Source: JARRKC01 sp037388505 (GTDB lineage Bacteria > Acidobacteriota > UBA6911 > RPQK01 > JAPXNP01). Taken from it: a DNA stretch of 64,000 nucleotides. Every line of letters begins with the position of its first letter. Within the stretch, counting starts at the first letter, position 1. The notes under the pieces were generated by a model, which saw only the letters and a program-made list of their open reading frames with translations, was not told where the DNA came from and made no database searches. Below are positions 33,409 through 41,554 of the stretch, in pieces. The stretch is taken from positions 1-64,000 of the forward strand of contig JARRKC010000022.1 of assembly GCA_037388505.1 (NCBI GenBank). The letters are read 5' to 3'. The position numbers were made by a program, and so were the translations under genes.

Positions 33409-34407
33409 TCAATCTGTTCGCGGACGCAGGACTTCGCAGTCCAGCCCCGCCAGTTCGGACCGCAGCCGCTCGAATCGCTCCGGGTCCTCACAAATGCCGA
33501 CGATCGATCCGCCGGATCCCGCGTACTTGGCGCTGACTCCGATTCGCCGTGCCGCTTTGACCATCTCCACGTTGACGGGATCGAGACGCACCAGACGGCT
33601 CCGGATATCGAAGTTACGGTCCATCAGTCGCCCGACCGCAGCATAGTCGCCGGCCAGAAGAGCCTGTCGCCCTGCTTCGGCCAGCCTCGCGAACTCCTGC
33701 ATGGCGTGAACGACTTCGGCGTCACCCTGAATCCACCGTTCGCGTAGGTTGCTGTGATAGATCCCGGAGATCTGGCTCAAGTTCCGGCGGTAGGCGATGT
33801 AGAGGGGAGGCAGGAGGCCTGGATTGAGCACCTCGTACTCGCCGAATCCTTGCCGTTCGAAATGCTCGCGGGCGAAATCCATGTAGACCAGGCCCCCGTA
33901 GACTTGACAGACGCGATCCTGCAGTCCGGCCGCGATACCGATTTCTTCAGTCTCCACCGAGAGAACCAGGTTGGCGAGGACCGGGTTGGGCACGTCGACG
34001 CCGTAGAACTCCATCAACGCGCGGAACGCCGCCGTCACGATCGCGCTGGAACCCGCCATGCCGACCTGCCGGGGGATGTCGGTCTCATAACGAAGCGCAA
34101 AATTCCGCTGGGGCAGTTCGATGCTTTCTCGACGGCAGAATTCGGTGAAGACCTTGATCGTGGCCTTGATCAGACGCAGCCCGCCGTACAGGCCGTTCAG
34201 CCTGACATCGTCGACGAGTTCACCGAGACTCGAGAATTCACAACGATCCTGGCGGCTGAGGATGATTTCCAGCTCCGGCCATTCATACAGGACGATCCGC
34301 GCGCGGAAATCCCGAAAGGTGACGGAGACGGTCTTTCCGAAATAGCCGTCGGAAGGGTTTCCCAAGAGCCCGGCCCGAGCGTGGGCCAGCTTCTCAATGA
34401 TCTGCAT
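33409..34407 (-). CDS. Glucuronokinase-like GHMP kinase
   Basis: 332 residues. GHMP motifs: ARAGLLGNPSDGYFGKT near the N terminus, the ATP loop IPRQVGMAGSSAIV near residue 115, and KYAGSGGSIVGIC near 295. The pattern NPSDGYFG, LNGLYGGLRLIKA, AGLQDRVCQVYGGLVYMDF matches plant glucuronokinase closely from memory, more so than galactokinase or mevalonate kinase. Reaction: D-glucuronate + ATP to glucuronate 1-phosphate. Its start overlaps the end of the pyrophosphorylase gene by 14 nt, which would convert that product to UDP-glucuronate. A related sugar substrate (for example galacturonate or heptose) cannot be excluded. Confidence 0.78.
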   Translation of the reverse strand: MQIIEKLAHARAGLLGNPSDGYFGKTVSVTFRDFRARIVLYEWPELEIILSRQDRCEFSSLGELVDDVRLNGLYGGLRLIKATIKVFTEFCRRESIELPQRNFALRYETDIPRQVGMAGSSAIVTAAFRALMEFYGVDVPNPVLANLVLSVETEEIGIAAGLQDRVCQVYGGLVYMDFAREHFERQGFGEYEVLNPGLLPPLYIAYRRNLSQISGIYHSNLRERWIQGDAEVVHAMQEFARLAEAGRQALLAGDYAAVGRLMDRNFDIRSRLVRLDPVNVEMVKAARRIGVSAKYAGSGGSIVGICEDPERFERLRSELAGLDCEVLRPRTD

Positions 34408-35281
34408 GCAGTCTGGCCTCCACGAAGCTCTTCAGCTCCGGCCCGAATTCCGGATCGTCGAGGGCAAAATCGAGGAACGCTTCGAAGTAGCTTCTGAAGT
34501 TCCCGATGTCGTAGCGTCGCTCTGCAGCCGGGAGACGAACCCCCAGGATCGTCTCTCCTTCCTCGATCAGCAGACGGATAGCATCGGTCAATTGGATCTC
34601 CCCATTGCGCCCGGGGGTGGTTTTCTCGATGGCCGTATGGATCTTGGATGTGAAGACGTAGCGGGCTGCAATGGCCAGATTGCTGGGCGCCTCCGAGGGT
34701 GCCGGCTTCTCCACGAGATCCAGGATTCTGAAAACCTTTCCGTTCTCAGAGGGACGCACGACTCCATAGGAGCCCAGATACTCCGGTTTCACCTCCTCGA
34801 CGGCAACGACCGCAGCTGGCCGTTGTTCCTCGAAGGCCCCGATCATCTGCCGAACCACCTGCGAACACCCATGGAGTCCCAGAATACTGTCGCCGAGAGC
34901 GACCACGAACGGGCGATCCTGAGTAAACTGGCGGGCGCACAGAACCGCATCCCCCAGTCCTTTCTGCTTGCGCTGGCGGGTGAAGAAGAACTGAAGTCGC
35001 ATCCGCTCGTATTCCAGTTCAGGCAGAAGTTCTTCTTTCCCGTTTTCACGAAGATGTCGTGTGAGTTCATGATCGAAGTCGAAGTGGTTCTCGATGGACG
35101 TTTTGCTCTTGCCCGTCACGAGCAGGATCTGCTTGATGCCGTTCGCCTCCATCTCTTCGACGACGTATTGAACAACCGGCTTTTTGGCAACCGGCAGCAT
35201 CTCCTTGGGCTGCGACTTGGTTGCCGGGAGCAGGCGGGTGCCCAGACCGGCGACAGGAATGACTGCAGTGTGAATCTCCAA
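34394..35281 (-). CDS. galU: UTP--glucose-1-phosphate / UDP-sugar uridylyltransferase (GalU-like)
   Basis: 295 residues if read from TTG at 35281 (LEIHTAVIPVAGLGTR), which has GGAGAGG about 10 nt upstream; no ATG lies near, and the far ATG at 35407 would overlap the divergent promoter. Nucleotidyltransferase motifs: GLGTRLLPATKSQPKEML, the VALGDSIL metal motif, VEKP and GRNGEIQLTDAI. It makes UDP-sugars from sugar 1-phosphates. Co-transcription with the glucuronokinase suggests that it acts on glucuronate 1-phosphate or on several sugars. Confidence 0.87.
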   Translation of the reverse strand: MEIHTAVIPVAGLGTRLLPATKSQPKEMLPVAKKPVVQYVVEEMEANGIKQILLVTGKSKTSIENHFDFDHELTRHLRENGKEELLPELEYERMRLQFFFTRQRKQKGLGDAVLCARQFTQDRPFVVALGDSILGLHGCSQVVRQMIGAFEEQRPAAVVAVEEVKPEYLGSYGVVRPSENGKVFRILDLVEKPAPSEAPSNLAIAARYVFTSKIHTAIEKTTPGRNGEIQLTDAIRLLIEEGETILGVRLPAAERRYDIGNFRSYFEAFLDFALDDPEFGPELKSFVEARLHADH

Positions 35282-35405
35282 TCCTCTCGTTCCTCTCCCG
35301 GGGCATCGGTTGCCGCCCCGTTTCGAACATGCAAAAATCCCGAAGGATTCTATGCCGGTAGGAAAGCCGCGGGCAAGGTGTGTGCAATCGACACGTGGAG
35401 GGACC

Positions 35406-36617
35406 ATGAGAACGATCGGAATAGGGATCGTGGGAGCAGGCTTTTTGGCGCAGACACGGGGACGCTGTTATTCCAGGGTTTCGGGTGGACGCCATGAGCT
35501 GGTTGCGGTAGCCGACACCGACACGGCACGCGCGCGTGCCTTCGCCGATCGATTTGGTGCGAGGCAGGTCGCAGGCGATCTTCAAGATATCCTGGAAATG
35601 CCCGAGATCGACGTCGTGGACCTCTGTGTGCCGAACCATCTGCATCAGCCAATGACCGAGGCTGCGGCCGCGGCAGGAAAACACGTGGTCTGTACCAAGC
35701 CGCTGACGGCCTACGTGGGGCAGGACCTTCCGCCCGATGCACCCGAGGAAGAGGTCTCCGCTCAAGGACGTGGCCACATGCTGCGGCATGCTGTCGACGC
35801 GGCCTCCTCCATGGTCGAAGCGGCTGATCGGGGTGCGGTCATGCTGATGTACGGCGAAAACTGGGTGTACTCGCCGTCGGTGCAGAAGGTCGCACGCCTC
35901 ATTGAGACCTCCCGAGGGACGATACTCGAGATGCGAGGCGGCGAGTGTCACAGCGGCTCCCATTCACCCTTCTCGAAGGCCTGGAAATACGCAGGGGGCG
36001 GCGCGCTGATCCGGCTGGGCGCTCATCCTGTCGGGACCATGATCTATCTGAAACAGGTGGAGGGGCTGGTGCGGGATGGGAAGCCCATCCGACCCGTAGC
36101 GGTGACAGCCGAGGTGAGCGACCTGAGCCGGATCCGTTCCCTCGATGGAGAGGCCCGTCCATGGGTGGCAGGCGGCTGGAAGGATGTCGAGAACTGGGCA
36201 TCGCTGGTCCTTTCGTTCGAGGACGGAGCCCGGGGAATCGTCTGGGCCTCGGACGCTGTGCTCGGCGGCATGGAGAGCCGCTTGGACGTACTTCTTTCGA
36301 ACTGTCGGTTCCGCTGCAACTTGAGCCCCAACAACCTCGTGGAGGCGTTCTCTCCGTCGGCCGAGATCTTCGGAAAGGAATACATCCAGGAGAAATTGGA
36401 GACGGTCGCAGGTTGGAGTACGCCGATGCCGGACGAAGACTGGACGTCCGGGCACTGGGGAATGTGCCAATCCTTCGTCGACTCTGTCGCTGAGGGGCGA
36501 CCTCCAGTCACGGATGGGCGTCTGGGCCTCGAAGTCGTGAAGGTGATCTACTCGGCCTATCTGTCGGCGCAGGAGGGCCGCCGCGTGGATCTTGGCCGCG
36601 ACGACGCAACGTCGTGA
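35406..36617 (+). CDS. Gfo/Idh/MocA family NAD(P)-dependent oxidoreductase
   Basis: 403 residues from ATG 35406 (GGAGGG just upstream, spacing short). The Rossmann motif IGIVGAGFLAQ opens the protein, the EKP-like motif is CTKPL near residue 97, and the C-terminal alpha/beta substrate domain has GGGALIRLGAHPVGTMIY. An insert after CTKPL (YVGQDLPPDAPEEEVSAQ) is unusual. Such enzymes oxidise or epimerise sugars and inositols. It is divergent from the UDP-sugar operon, which suggests a role in uronate or sugar metabolism; the substrate is unknown. Confidence 0.88.
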   Translation: MRTIGIGIVGAGFLAQTRGRCYSRVSGGRHELVAVADTDTARARAFADRFGARQVAGDLQDILEMPEIDVVDLCVPNHLHQPMTEAAAAAGKHVVCTKPLTAYVGQDLPPDAPEEEVSAQGRGHMLRHAVDAASSMVEAADRGAVMLMYGENWVYSPSVQKVARLIETSRGTILEMRGGECHSGSHSPFSKAWKYAGGGALIRLGAHPVGTMIYLKQVEGLVRDGKPIRPVAVTAEVSDLSRIRSLDGEARPWVAGGWKDVENWASLVLSFEDGARGIVWASDAVLGGMESRLDVLLSNCRFRCNLSPNNLVEAFSPSAEIFGKEYIQEKLETVAGWSTPMPDEDWTSGHWGMCQSFVDSVAEGRPPVTDGRLGLEVVKVIYSAYLSAQEGRRVDLGRDDATS

Positions 36618-36622
36618 CCGTC

Positions 36623-36895
36623 GTGCCCGTGGTGGTGAGTCCCGGCGGAACGATCAGGGAGGATGCACCACAACGGCACGACGACACAGCGTGGTGCCCG
36701 TGGTGGTGAGTCCCGGTGGAACGATCAGGGAGGATGCACCACAACGACACGACGACACAGCGTGGTGCCCGTGGTGGTGAGTCCCGGTAGAACGATCAGG
36801 GAGGGCGGACCACAACGGCACGATGACACAGCGTCGCGCCCGTGGTGGTGAGTCCCGGTGGAACGATCAGGCAGGGCGCACCGCAACGACGCGAC
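36623..36895. repeat. Four tandem copies of a 71-bp repeat
   Basis: The core GTGCCCGTGGTGGTGAGTCC recurs at 36623, 36694 and 36765, and with two changes at 36836, a constant 71-bp period. Each unit continues with GGAACGATCAGG and a CCACAACG...GACACAG segment. GCACCAC and GTGGTGC around each unit junction form a 7-bp stem in the first copies. The period is not a multiple of three and reading frames through it are not protein-like. It begins 5 bp after the oxidoreductase stop and ends 40 bp before the cytochrome gene. Confidence 0.85.
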
Positions 36896-36935
36896 GTGTG
36901 CGACGTTCTGGTATGATCTTTTCAACCGGATCCCT

Positions 36936-37379
36936 ATGAAAAGAAGCCGAATGCACCATTGGATGCTTCTGTCTGCCTGCCTCCTGGCTCTTTTCGTGGT
37001 CGTCTCGGCGTTTTCGCAGGATTCCGTCGAAACAAACAGCCAGGCGCAGATCGAGCGCGGCAGGTACCTCGTCAACAACGTGGCCAAATGCATCGAGTGT
37101 CACACACCCCGCGACGAGGAGGGTCGAATCGACCGGCATCGACTGCTCGAGGGCGCCCCGATCCCCGTGAGCTCTCCATTCTCCAACCGTCAATGGGCCT
37201 TCCGGGCTCCCGCCATCGCGGGACTGCCGGGCTGGAGCCGGCGCGAGGCCGTCTATTTGCTCATGCACGGTCAGCGTGAGGGCGGGCAGGTTCCCCGCGG
37301 ACCGATGCCGCAGTTCGGAATGAGCCGAGAAGATGCGGAAGCGGTAGTGAGTTACCTTTTGTCCCTCCACTCGAAGTGA
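36936..37379 (+). CDS. Exported c-type cytochrome
   Basis: 147 residues from ATG 36936; an internal ATG at 36951 with AGAAG upstream is an alternative start. A signal peptide (LLSACLLALFVVVSAFS) precedes a mature domain with one haem site KCIECHTPRD and a distal Met likely in PMPQFGMSRED; the end EDAEAVVSYLLSLHSK matches the usual terminal helix. A small soluble electron carrier in the periplasm. A TATGAT box lies 18 nt before the first ATG. It sits alone, with no oxidase or dehydrogenase next to it. Confidence 0.88.
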   Translation: MKRSRMHHWMLLSACLLALFVVVSAFSQDSVETNSQAQIERGRYLVNNVAKCIECHTPRDEEGRIDRHRLLEGAPIPVSSPFSNRQWAFRAPAIAGLPGWSRREAVYLLMHGQREGGQVPRGPMPQFGMSREDAEAVVSYLLSLHSK

Positions 37380-37494
37380 GTCGGTTTGTCGGCGACGCAA
37401 CCGTCCACGCATTGTCTCCCTGCCGTCGTTGTGCTTAGATGCTCGGATCGCAGTGAAGAGCACTAACGCGGACGTATTCAACGGGGACAAAGCC

Positions 37495-40400
37495 ATGAAG
37501 CTGAGATCTTTACTCGTCGTCGTCATGGGTGCCATAGCGGCTTGTCTGTGCGCACAGTGGAGCCTGGCCGAGGTCAATGCCCGCATGTTGCGGCAGCCCG
37601 ACGTTTCGGAAGACGAGATTACTTTCGTCTACGCAGGAGACATCTGGGTCGTGCCGAAGCAGGGTGGTGTGGCAAACCGGCTGAGCTCTCCGGAGGGCGA
37701 GGAGACGCTGCCCCGCTTTTCCCCGGACGGATCGCAGATTGCCTTTGTTGCCAACTACGACGGGAACAACGACATCTACGTCATTCCCCGAACCGGAGGA
37801 TCTCCTCGGCGAGTCACCTACCATCCGATGGAGGATCGTCTGCTGGACTGGTATCCGGACGGCAAGGCACTTCTCATGGCATCGTCCCGAGCCAGCGGGC
37901 GGCAGCGATTCAACCAACTCTACCGGGTGGATGCGGCCGGTGGCTTGCCGACCAGGTTACCCGTTCCTTACGGAGAGTTCGGCGAGATTTCTCCGGATGG
38001 AAAGACCCTGGCGTACACGCTTCGGACAAGGGACTATCGAACCTGGAAGCGCTATCGCGGCGGGATGAATCCGGACATTTGGCTCTTCAACCTCGAGACT
38101 TACGCTTCCGAGAACGTCACTCACGATTCCGCCGACGACAGCCAGCCCATGTGGCACGGCACCACGCTCTACTTCCTGTCCGATCGGGGTGCCGAGAAAC
38201 GGCACAACATCTGGGCGTACGATACGAGCCGCAAATCGGTGCGGCAGATCACTCAGTTTCGGGACTTCGACATCCACTTTCCCGCGATCGGCCCCAAAGA
38301 CATCGTGTTCGAAGCGGGAGGACTCCTCTATCTCCTGGATCTCGCCAGCGAGAAATACCATCAGGTTTCCGTCAGGGTGGTCACGGACGAACGAACGCTC
38401 AAGCCCCGGATCGAGAAGGTAGCCGACCGGATCATGTCGGGCGGAATCTCCTCCACCGGAAAGCGAGCCGTCATTGATGCCAGGGGTGATGTCTTCACAC
38501 TTCCGGCCGAACACGGGGTGATTCTCAATCTGACTCGCGATTCGGGTGTTGCGGAGCGGGATCCGGAGTGGTCGCCGGACGGCAAGAAAATCGTCTATTG
38601 GAGCGATCGCTCCGGCGAATACGAGTTGACGCTGAGGAATGCCGACGGGACCGGTGACGAGGAGAAGCTGACCACGCTCGGACCCGGCTTTCGATACACC
38701 CCGTTCTGGTCGCCGGACAGCAAGAAGATCGCCTTCGTCGACAGTGCCATGCGGATCCAGGTTCTCGATCTCGATACCCGTCAGGTGACTGAAATCGACC
38801 ATGGCCTTCGCATGTTTCAGGGGGCGCTGGCCCGCTTTCGGGTGGGCTGGTCTCCGGACTCCCGTTGGATCGCCTACCATCTGGACACCCCGCATCAGAG
38901 CCACAAGATCTGCGTCTACGATTTCGAGAAGAAAGAAAGGCATGAACTCACGTCGGGCTTCTACGACGATTCCTATCCGGTCTTCGATCCCAAGGGTGAG
39001 TACCTCTACTTCCTGACCAATCGAACGTTCAGCCCCCAGTACAGCGACTTCGACAACTCCTGGATCTACGCCAACAGTACCCGGATCGCCGCCGTACCGC
39101 TGACCGGCCGGGTCGCTTCCCCTCTGGCTCCTCGAAATGACGTGGAGGGTACCGAGAAAGAAGAGGGTGAGAAGAAAGAAGGTGAAGCAGAGAAGGGCAA
39201 GGAAGCCCAGAAACAGGAGGAGGCGCAGAAGGAGGAAGCTGCTACAGATACGGAGGCGGCGAAGGGCGAGGCCAAAGCGGCCGGGGAGGGCTCCAAACCG
39301 TCGCCCAAACCGGTGGAGATCGAGTTCGACGGCTTCGAGGGACGCCTCGTGCTGCTGCCTCCGGAAGCCGGCAACTACTCCTCTCTGACTGCGGCGGAAG
39401 GAAAGGTGCTTTACCTCAGAGGCCCTCGGACCGGAGCAGACCCGAACGCCAAACCTCAGCTCTTCTTCTACGATCTGAAGGAGCGGGAAGAGAAGGAGAT
39501 CGCTTCCAACATCAACGGGTATGACCTGTCTGCCGACGGCAAGAAGCTCCTGGTTCAGCGGGAACGCACGCTTGCCATCATCGATGTCGCACCGAAGCAG
39601 GAACTGAAGAAACAGCTCCGGACCGGGGATCTGGAAACGGTGGTCGATCCTCGCGCCGAATGGCATCAGATCTTCAACGACGCCTGGCGCCTGGAGCGGG
39701 ATCTCTTCTACGATCCCGGGATGCACGGCGTCGACTGGAACGCGATGCGGGACCGGTACGGCAAGCTGATCGATGATTGTGTCACGCGCTGGGACGTCAA
39801 CTTCGTCCTCGGAGAACTGGTTGCAGAACTGAACTCATCGCATACCTATCGAGGTGGAGGCGACACAGAACATGCTTCCCACATCGGAGTGGGACTGCTG
39901 GGAATCGATTGGGCGCTGGATCAGGGTGCGTTTCGCATCCAACACATCGTGCGCGGTGCGTCATGGGACAGTGAAGTGCGCTCGCCGCTGGCGGAACCCG
40001 ATGTCGAGGTCAAGGAAGGGGACTACATCCTGGCGGTCAACGGTGTCCCGATGGATGTCACCAGAGAGCCCTATGCCGCCTTTCAGGGGCTGGATGACAA
40101 GGAAGTTCTGCTGACCGTCAACGGCCAGCCGACGATGGACGGATCACACCAGATCCTCGTCAAGACTCTGTCGGACGAGACCCGTCTTCGTCATCTCGAG
40201 TGGATCGAGCAGAACCGCAAGCGGGTCGATGAAGCCAGCAACGGGCGTGTGGGATACATCTACGTGAGGAGCACCGGCATCGACGGCCAAACCGAACTGG
40301 CCAGGCAGTTCTACGCGCAGTTCACGAAACCTGCTCTGATCATCGACGAGCGCTTCAACAGCGGTGGCCAGATTCCCGATCGCTTCATCGAGCTGCTCGA

Positions 40401-40848
40401 CCGCAAGCCGCTGAGTTTCTGGGCGGTCCGGAATGGACAGGACTGGCAGTGGCCGCCGGTGGCCCATTTCGGCCCCAAAGTGATGCTCATCAACGGCTGG
40501 AGCGGCTCAGGCGGCGACGCATTTCCGTACTACTTCCGTGAAGCCGGCCTGGGCCCGCTCGTCGGGACGACGACCTGGGGCGGACTCATCGGAATCTCGG
40601 GCGCCCCTCCCTTGATCGACGGTGGCGCGGTCACGGTACCGACGTTCCGAATGTACAGCACCCGCGGGCAGTGGTTCGACGAAGGTGAAGGGGTCGAGCC
40701 GGATGTCGAGGTCGTCGAGGATCCCACGCAGATGGCGAGGGGGACCGATCCTCAGTTGGAGCGGGCGATCCAGGAAGTGATGAAGCTGCTGGAGGAAAAA
40801 CCGCCCGTGGAGCCGAAGCGGCCCCCTTACCAGAATCGGTCTCACTGA
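37495..40848 (+). CDS. Tricorn-like protease (S41 family) with propellers and PDZ
   Basis: 1117 residues with a signal peptide (cleavage near residue 25). The order is six- and seven-bladed propellers (~30-550, SPDG blades), a charged low-complexity insert (~550-600, rich in K, E and A), core domain, PDZ (~800-880) and the S41 catalytic domain. Catalytic candidates: Ser-His in ELNSSHTYRGG (His near 783), nucleophile Ser near 1005 in WSGSGGDAFPY, and Glu near 1065 in GEGVEPD. The family degrades peptides; the exported version probably works in the periplasm. Monocistronic by position. Confidence 0.92.
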   Translation: MKLRSLLVVVMGAIAACLCAQWSLAEVNARMLRQPDVSEDEITFVYAGDIWVVPKQGGVANRLSSPEGEETLPRFSPDGSQIAFVANYDGNNDIYVIPRTGGSPRRVTYHPMEDRLLDWYPDGKALLMASSRASGRQRFNQLYRVDAAGGLPTRLPVPYGEFGEISPDGKTLAYTLRTRDYRTWKRYRGGMNPDIWLFNLETYASENVTHDSADDSQPMWHGTTLYFLSDRGAEKRHNIWAYDTSRKSVRQITQFRDFDIHFPAIGPKDIVFEAGGLLYLLDLASEKYHQVSVRVVTDERTLKPRIEKVADRIMSGGISSTGKRAVIDARGDVFTLPAEHGVILNLTRDSGVAERDPEWSPDGKKIVYWSDRSGEYELTLRNADGTGDEEKLTTLGPGFRYTPFWSPDSKKIAFVDSAMRIQVLDLDTRQVTEIDHGLRMFQGALARFRVGWSPDSRWIAYHLDTPHQSHKICVYDFEKKERHELTSGFYDDSYPVFDPKGEYLYFLTNRTFSPQYSDFDNSWIYANSTRIAAVPLTGRVASPLAPRNDVEGTEKEEGEKKEGEAEKGKEAQKQEEAQKEEAATDTEAAKGEAKAAGEGSKPSPKPVEIEFDGFEGRLVLLPPEAGNYSSLTAAEGKVLYLRGPRTGADPNAKPQLFFYDLKEREEKEIASNINGYDLSADGKKLLVQRERTLAIIDVAPKQELKKQLRTGDLETVVDPRAEWHQIFNDAWRLERDLFYDPGMHGVDWNAMRDRYGKLIDDCVTRWDVNFVLGELVAELNSSHTYRGGGDTEHASHIGVGLLGIDWALDQGAFRIQHIVRGASWDSEVRSPLAEPDVEVKEGDYILAVNGVPMDVTREPYAAFQGLDDKEVLLTVNGQPTMDGSHQILVKTLSDETRLRHLEWIEQNRKRVDEASNGRVGYIYVRSTGIDGQTELARQFYAQFTKPALIIDERFNSGGQIPDRFIELLDRKPLSFWAVRNGQDWQWPPVAHFGPKVMLINGWSGSGGDAFPYYFREAGLGPLVGTTTWGGLIGISGAPPLIDGGAVTVPTFRMYSTRGQWFDEGEGVEPDVEVVEDPTQMARGTDPQLERAIQEVMKLLEEKPPVEPKRPPYQNRSH

Positions 40849-40876
40849 GCAGGCGCGGGCGCACTCGGTTGTTGCC

Positions 40877-41554
40877 TCAGGCAAGGAAGGTCGCGATCAC
40901 GGCCGAGAGAACGATGCCGTCGAAGGTCCCGGCGCCTCCGATGCTGGCGATGCCGGTGTCCAACCTCCCGATGTCTCTGAGGTGGAGCAAATCGGCACCG
41001 ACCAGGGGTCCCAGTACTCCTGCTGCGAACGCCACGGGAGGTGCAAAATCGGGGGCGAGCAGGAGGGCCCCCGCCGCTGCGATCAGAGGAGACAGCAGCG
41101 TGGGCATTACGATCCCTACACCCTGGACCGGCCGCGCAAAGAGATAGCAGGCCAGGATATCGGCGGCGGCAACCAACACGAAGATCGTCAGCGGGGTCGC
41201 GCCCGTTTGAGCGATCCGAATGATCTCGAAAATGGCAATCGACAGCGGGATGAGGCACCCGCCGAGATTGACCGCGATCACCGTGAAACGCGCGTGACGG
41301 ATACGACCCGGAAACAGGCGGTCGATCCCGTACATGTGAAACTGATCGACACGGAATTCCTCGGCGCGCTCGATCTTTCGAATCGGGATATTCACGACGC
41401 TGCCCAGAATCACCCCGAAGACCGCGAGGAAGGCCAGGTTTGGAGGCATGGCCAGTTTCGCCATGGCGGAGACCATGACCTCCGCATAGAAGAAGGGAAG
41501 GACGATCAACGCGACGAGCGCAAACAGCGCCAGGCAGCCCGGTCTCCTCAACAA
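40877..41554 (-). CDS. DUF1614-family integral membrane protein
   Basis: 225 residues with about seven hydrophobic segments. IPIRKIE, GGCLIPLSIAI and GGAGTFDGIVLS are typical of DUF1614. The start is a TTG at 41554 with GGAGGA upstream, placed inside the end of the AlaX-like gene (7-nt overlap), so translation is coupled. Function unknown. Confidence 0.85.
   Translation of the reverse strand: MLRRPGCLALFALVALIVLPFFYAEVMVSAMAKLAMPPNLAFLAVFGVILGSVVNIPIRKIERAEEFRVDQFHMYGIDRLFPGRIRHARFTVIAVNLGGCLIPLSIAIFEIIRIAQTGATPLTIFVLVAAADILACYLFARPVQGVGIVMPTLLSPLIAAAGALLLAPDFAPPVAFAAGVLGPLVGADLLHLRDIGRLDTGIASIGGAGTFDGIVLSAVIATFLA

Noticed and set aside
36592..36851. Short forward frames reading through the 71-bp repeats
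   Set aside because: The repeat period is not a multiple of three, so the peptide repeats are a by-product of DNA repetition and change frame in each unit.
36623..36895. Possible CRISPR array
   Set aside because: The whole 71-bp unit is conserved, with no variable spacers between short repeats, and no cas genes are near.
37957..39726. 589-codon reverse-strand open frame
   Set aside because: It lies wholly inside the tricorn protease gene in antisense; its translation has no recognisable domain, and long antisense frames are common in high-GC genes.
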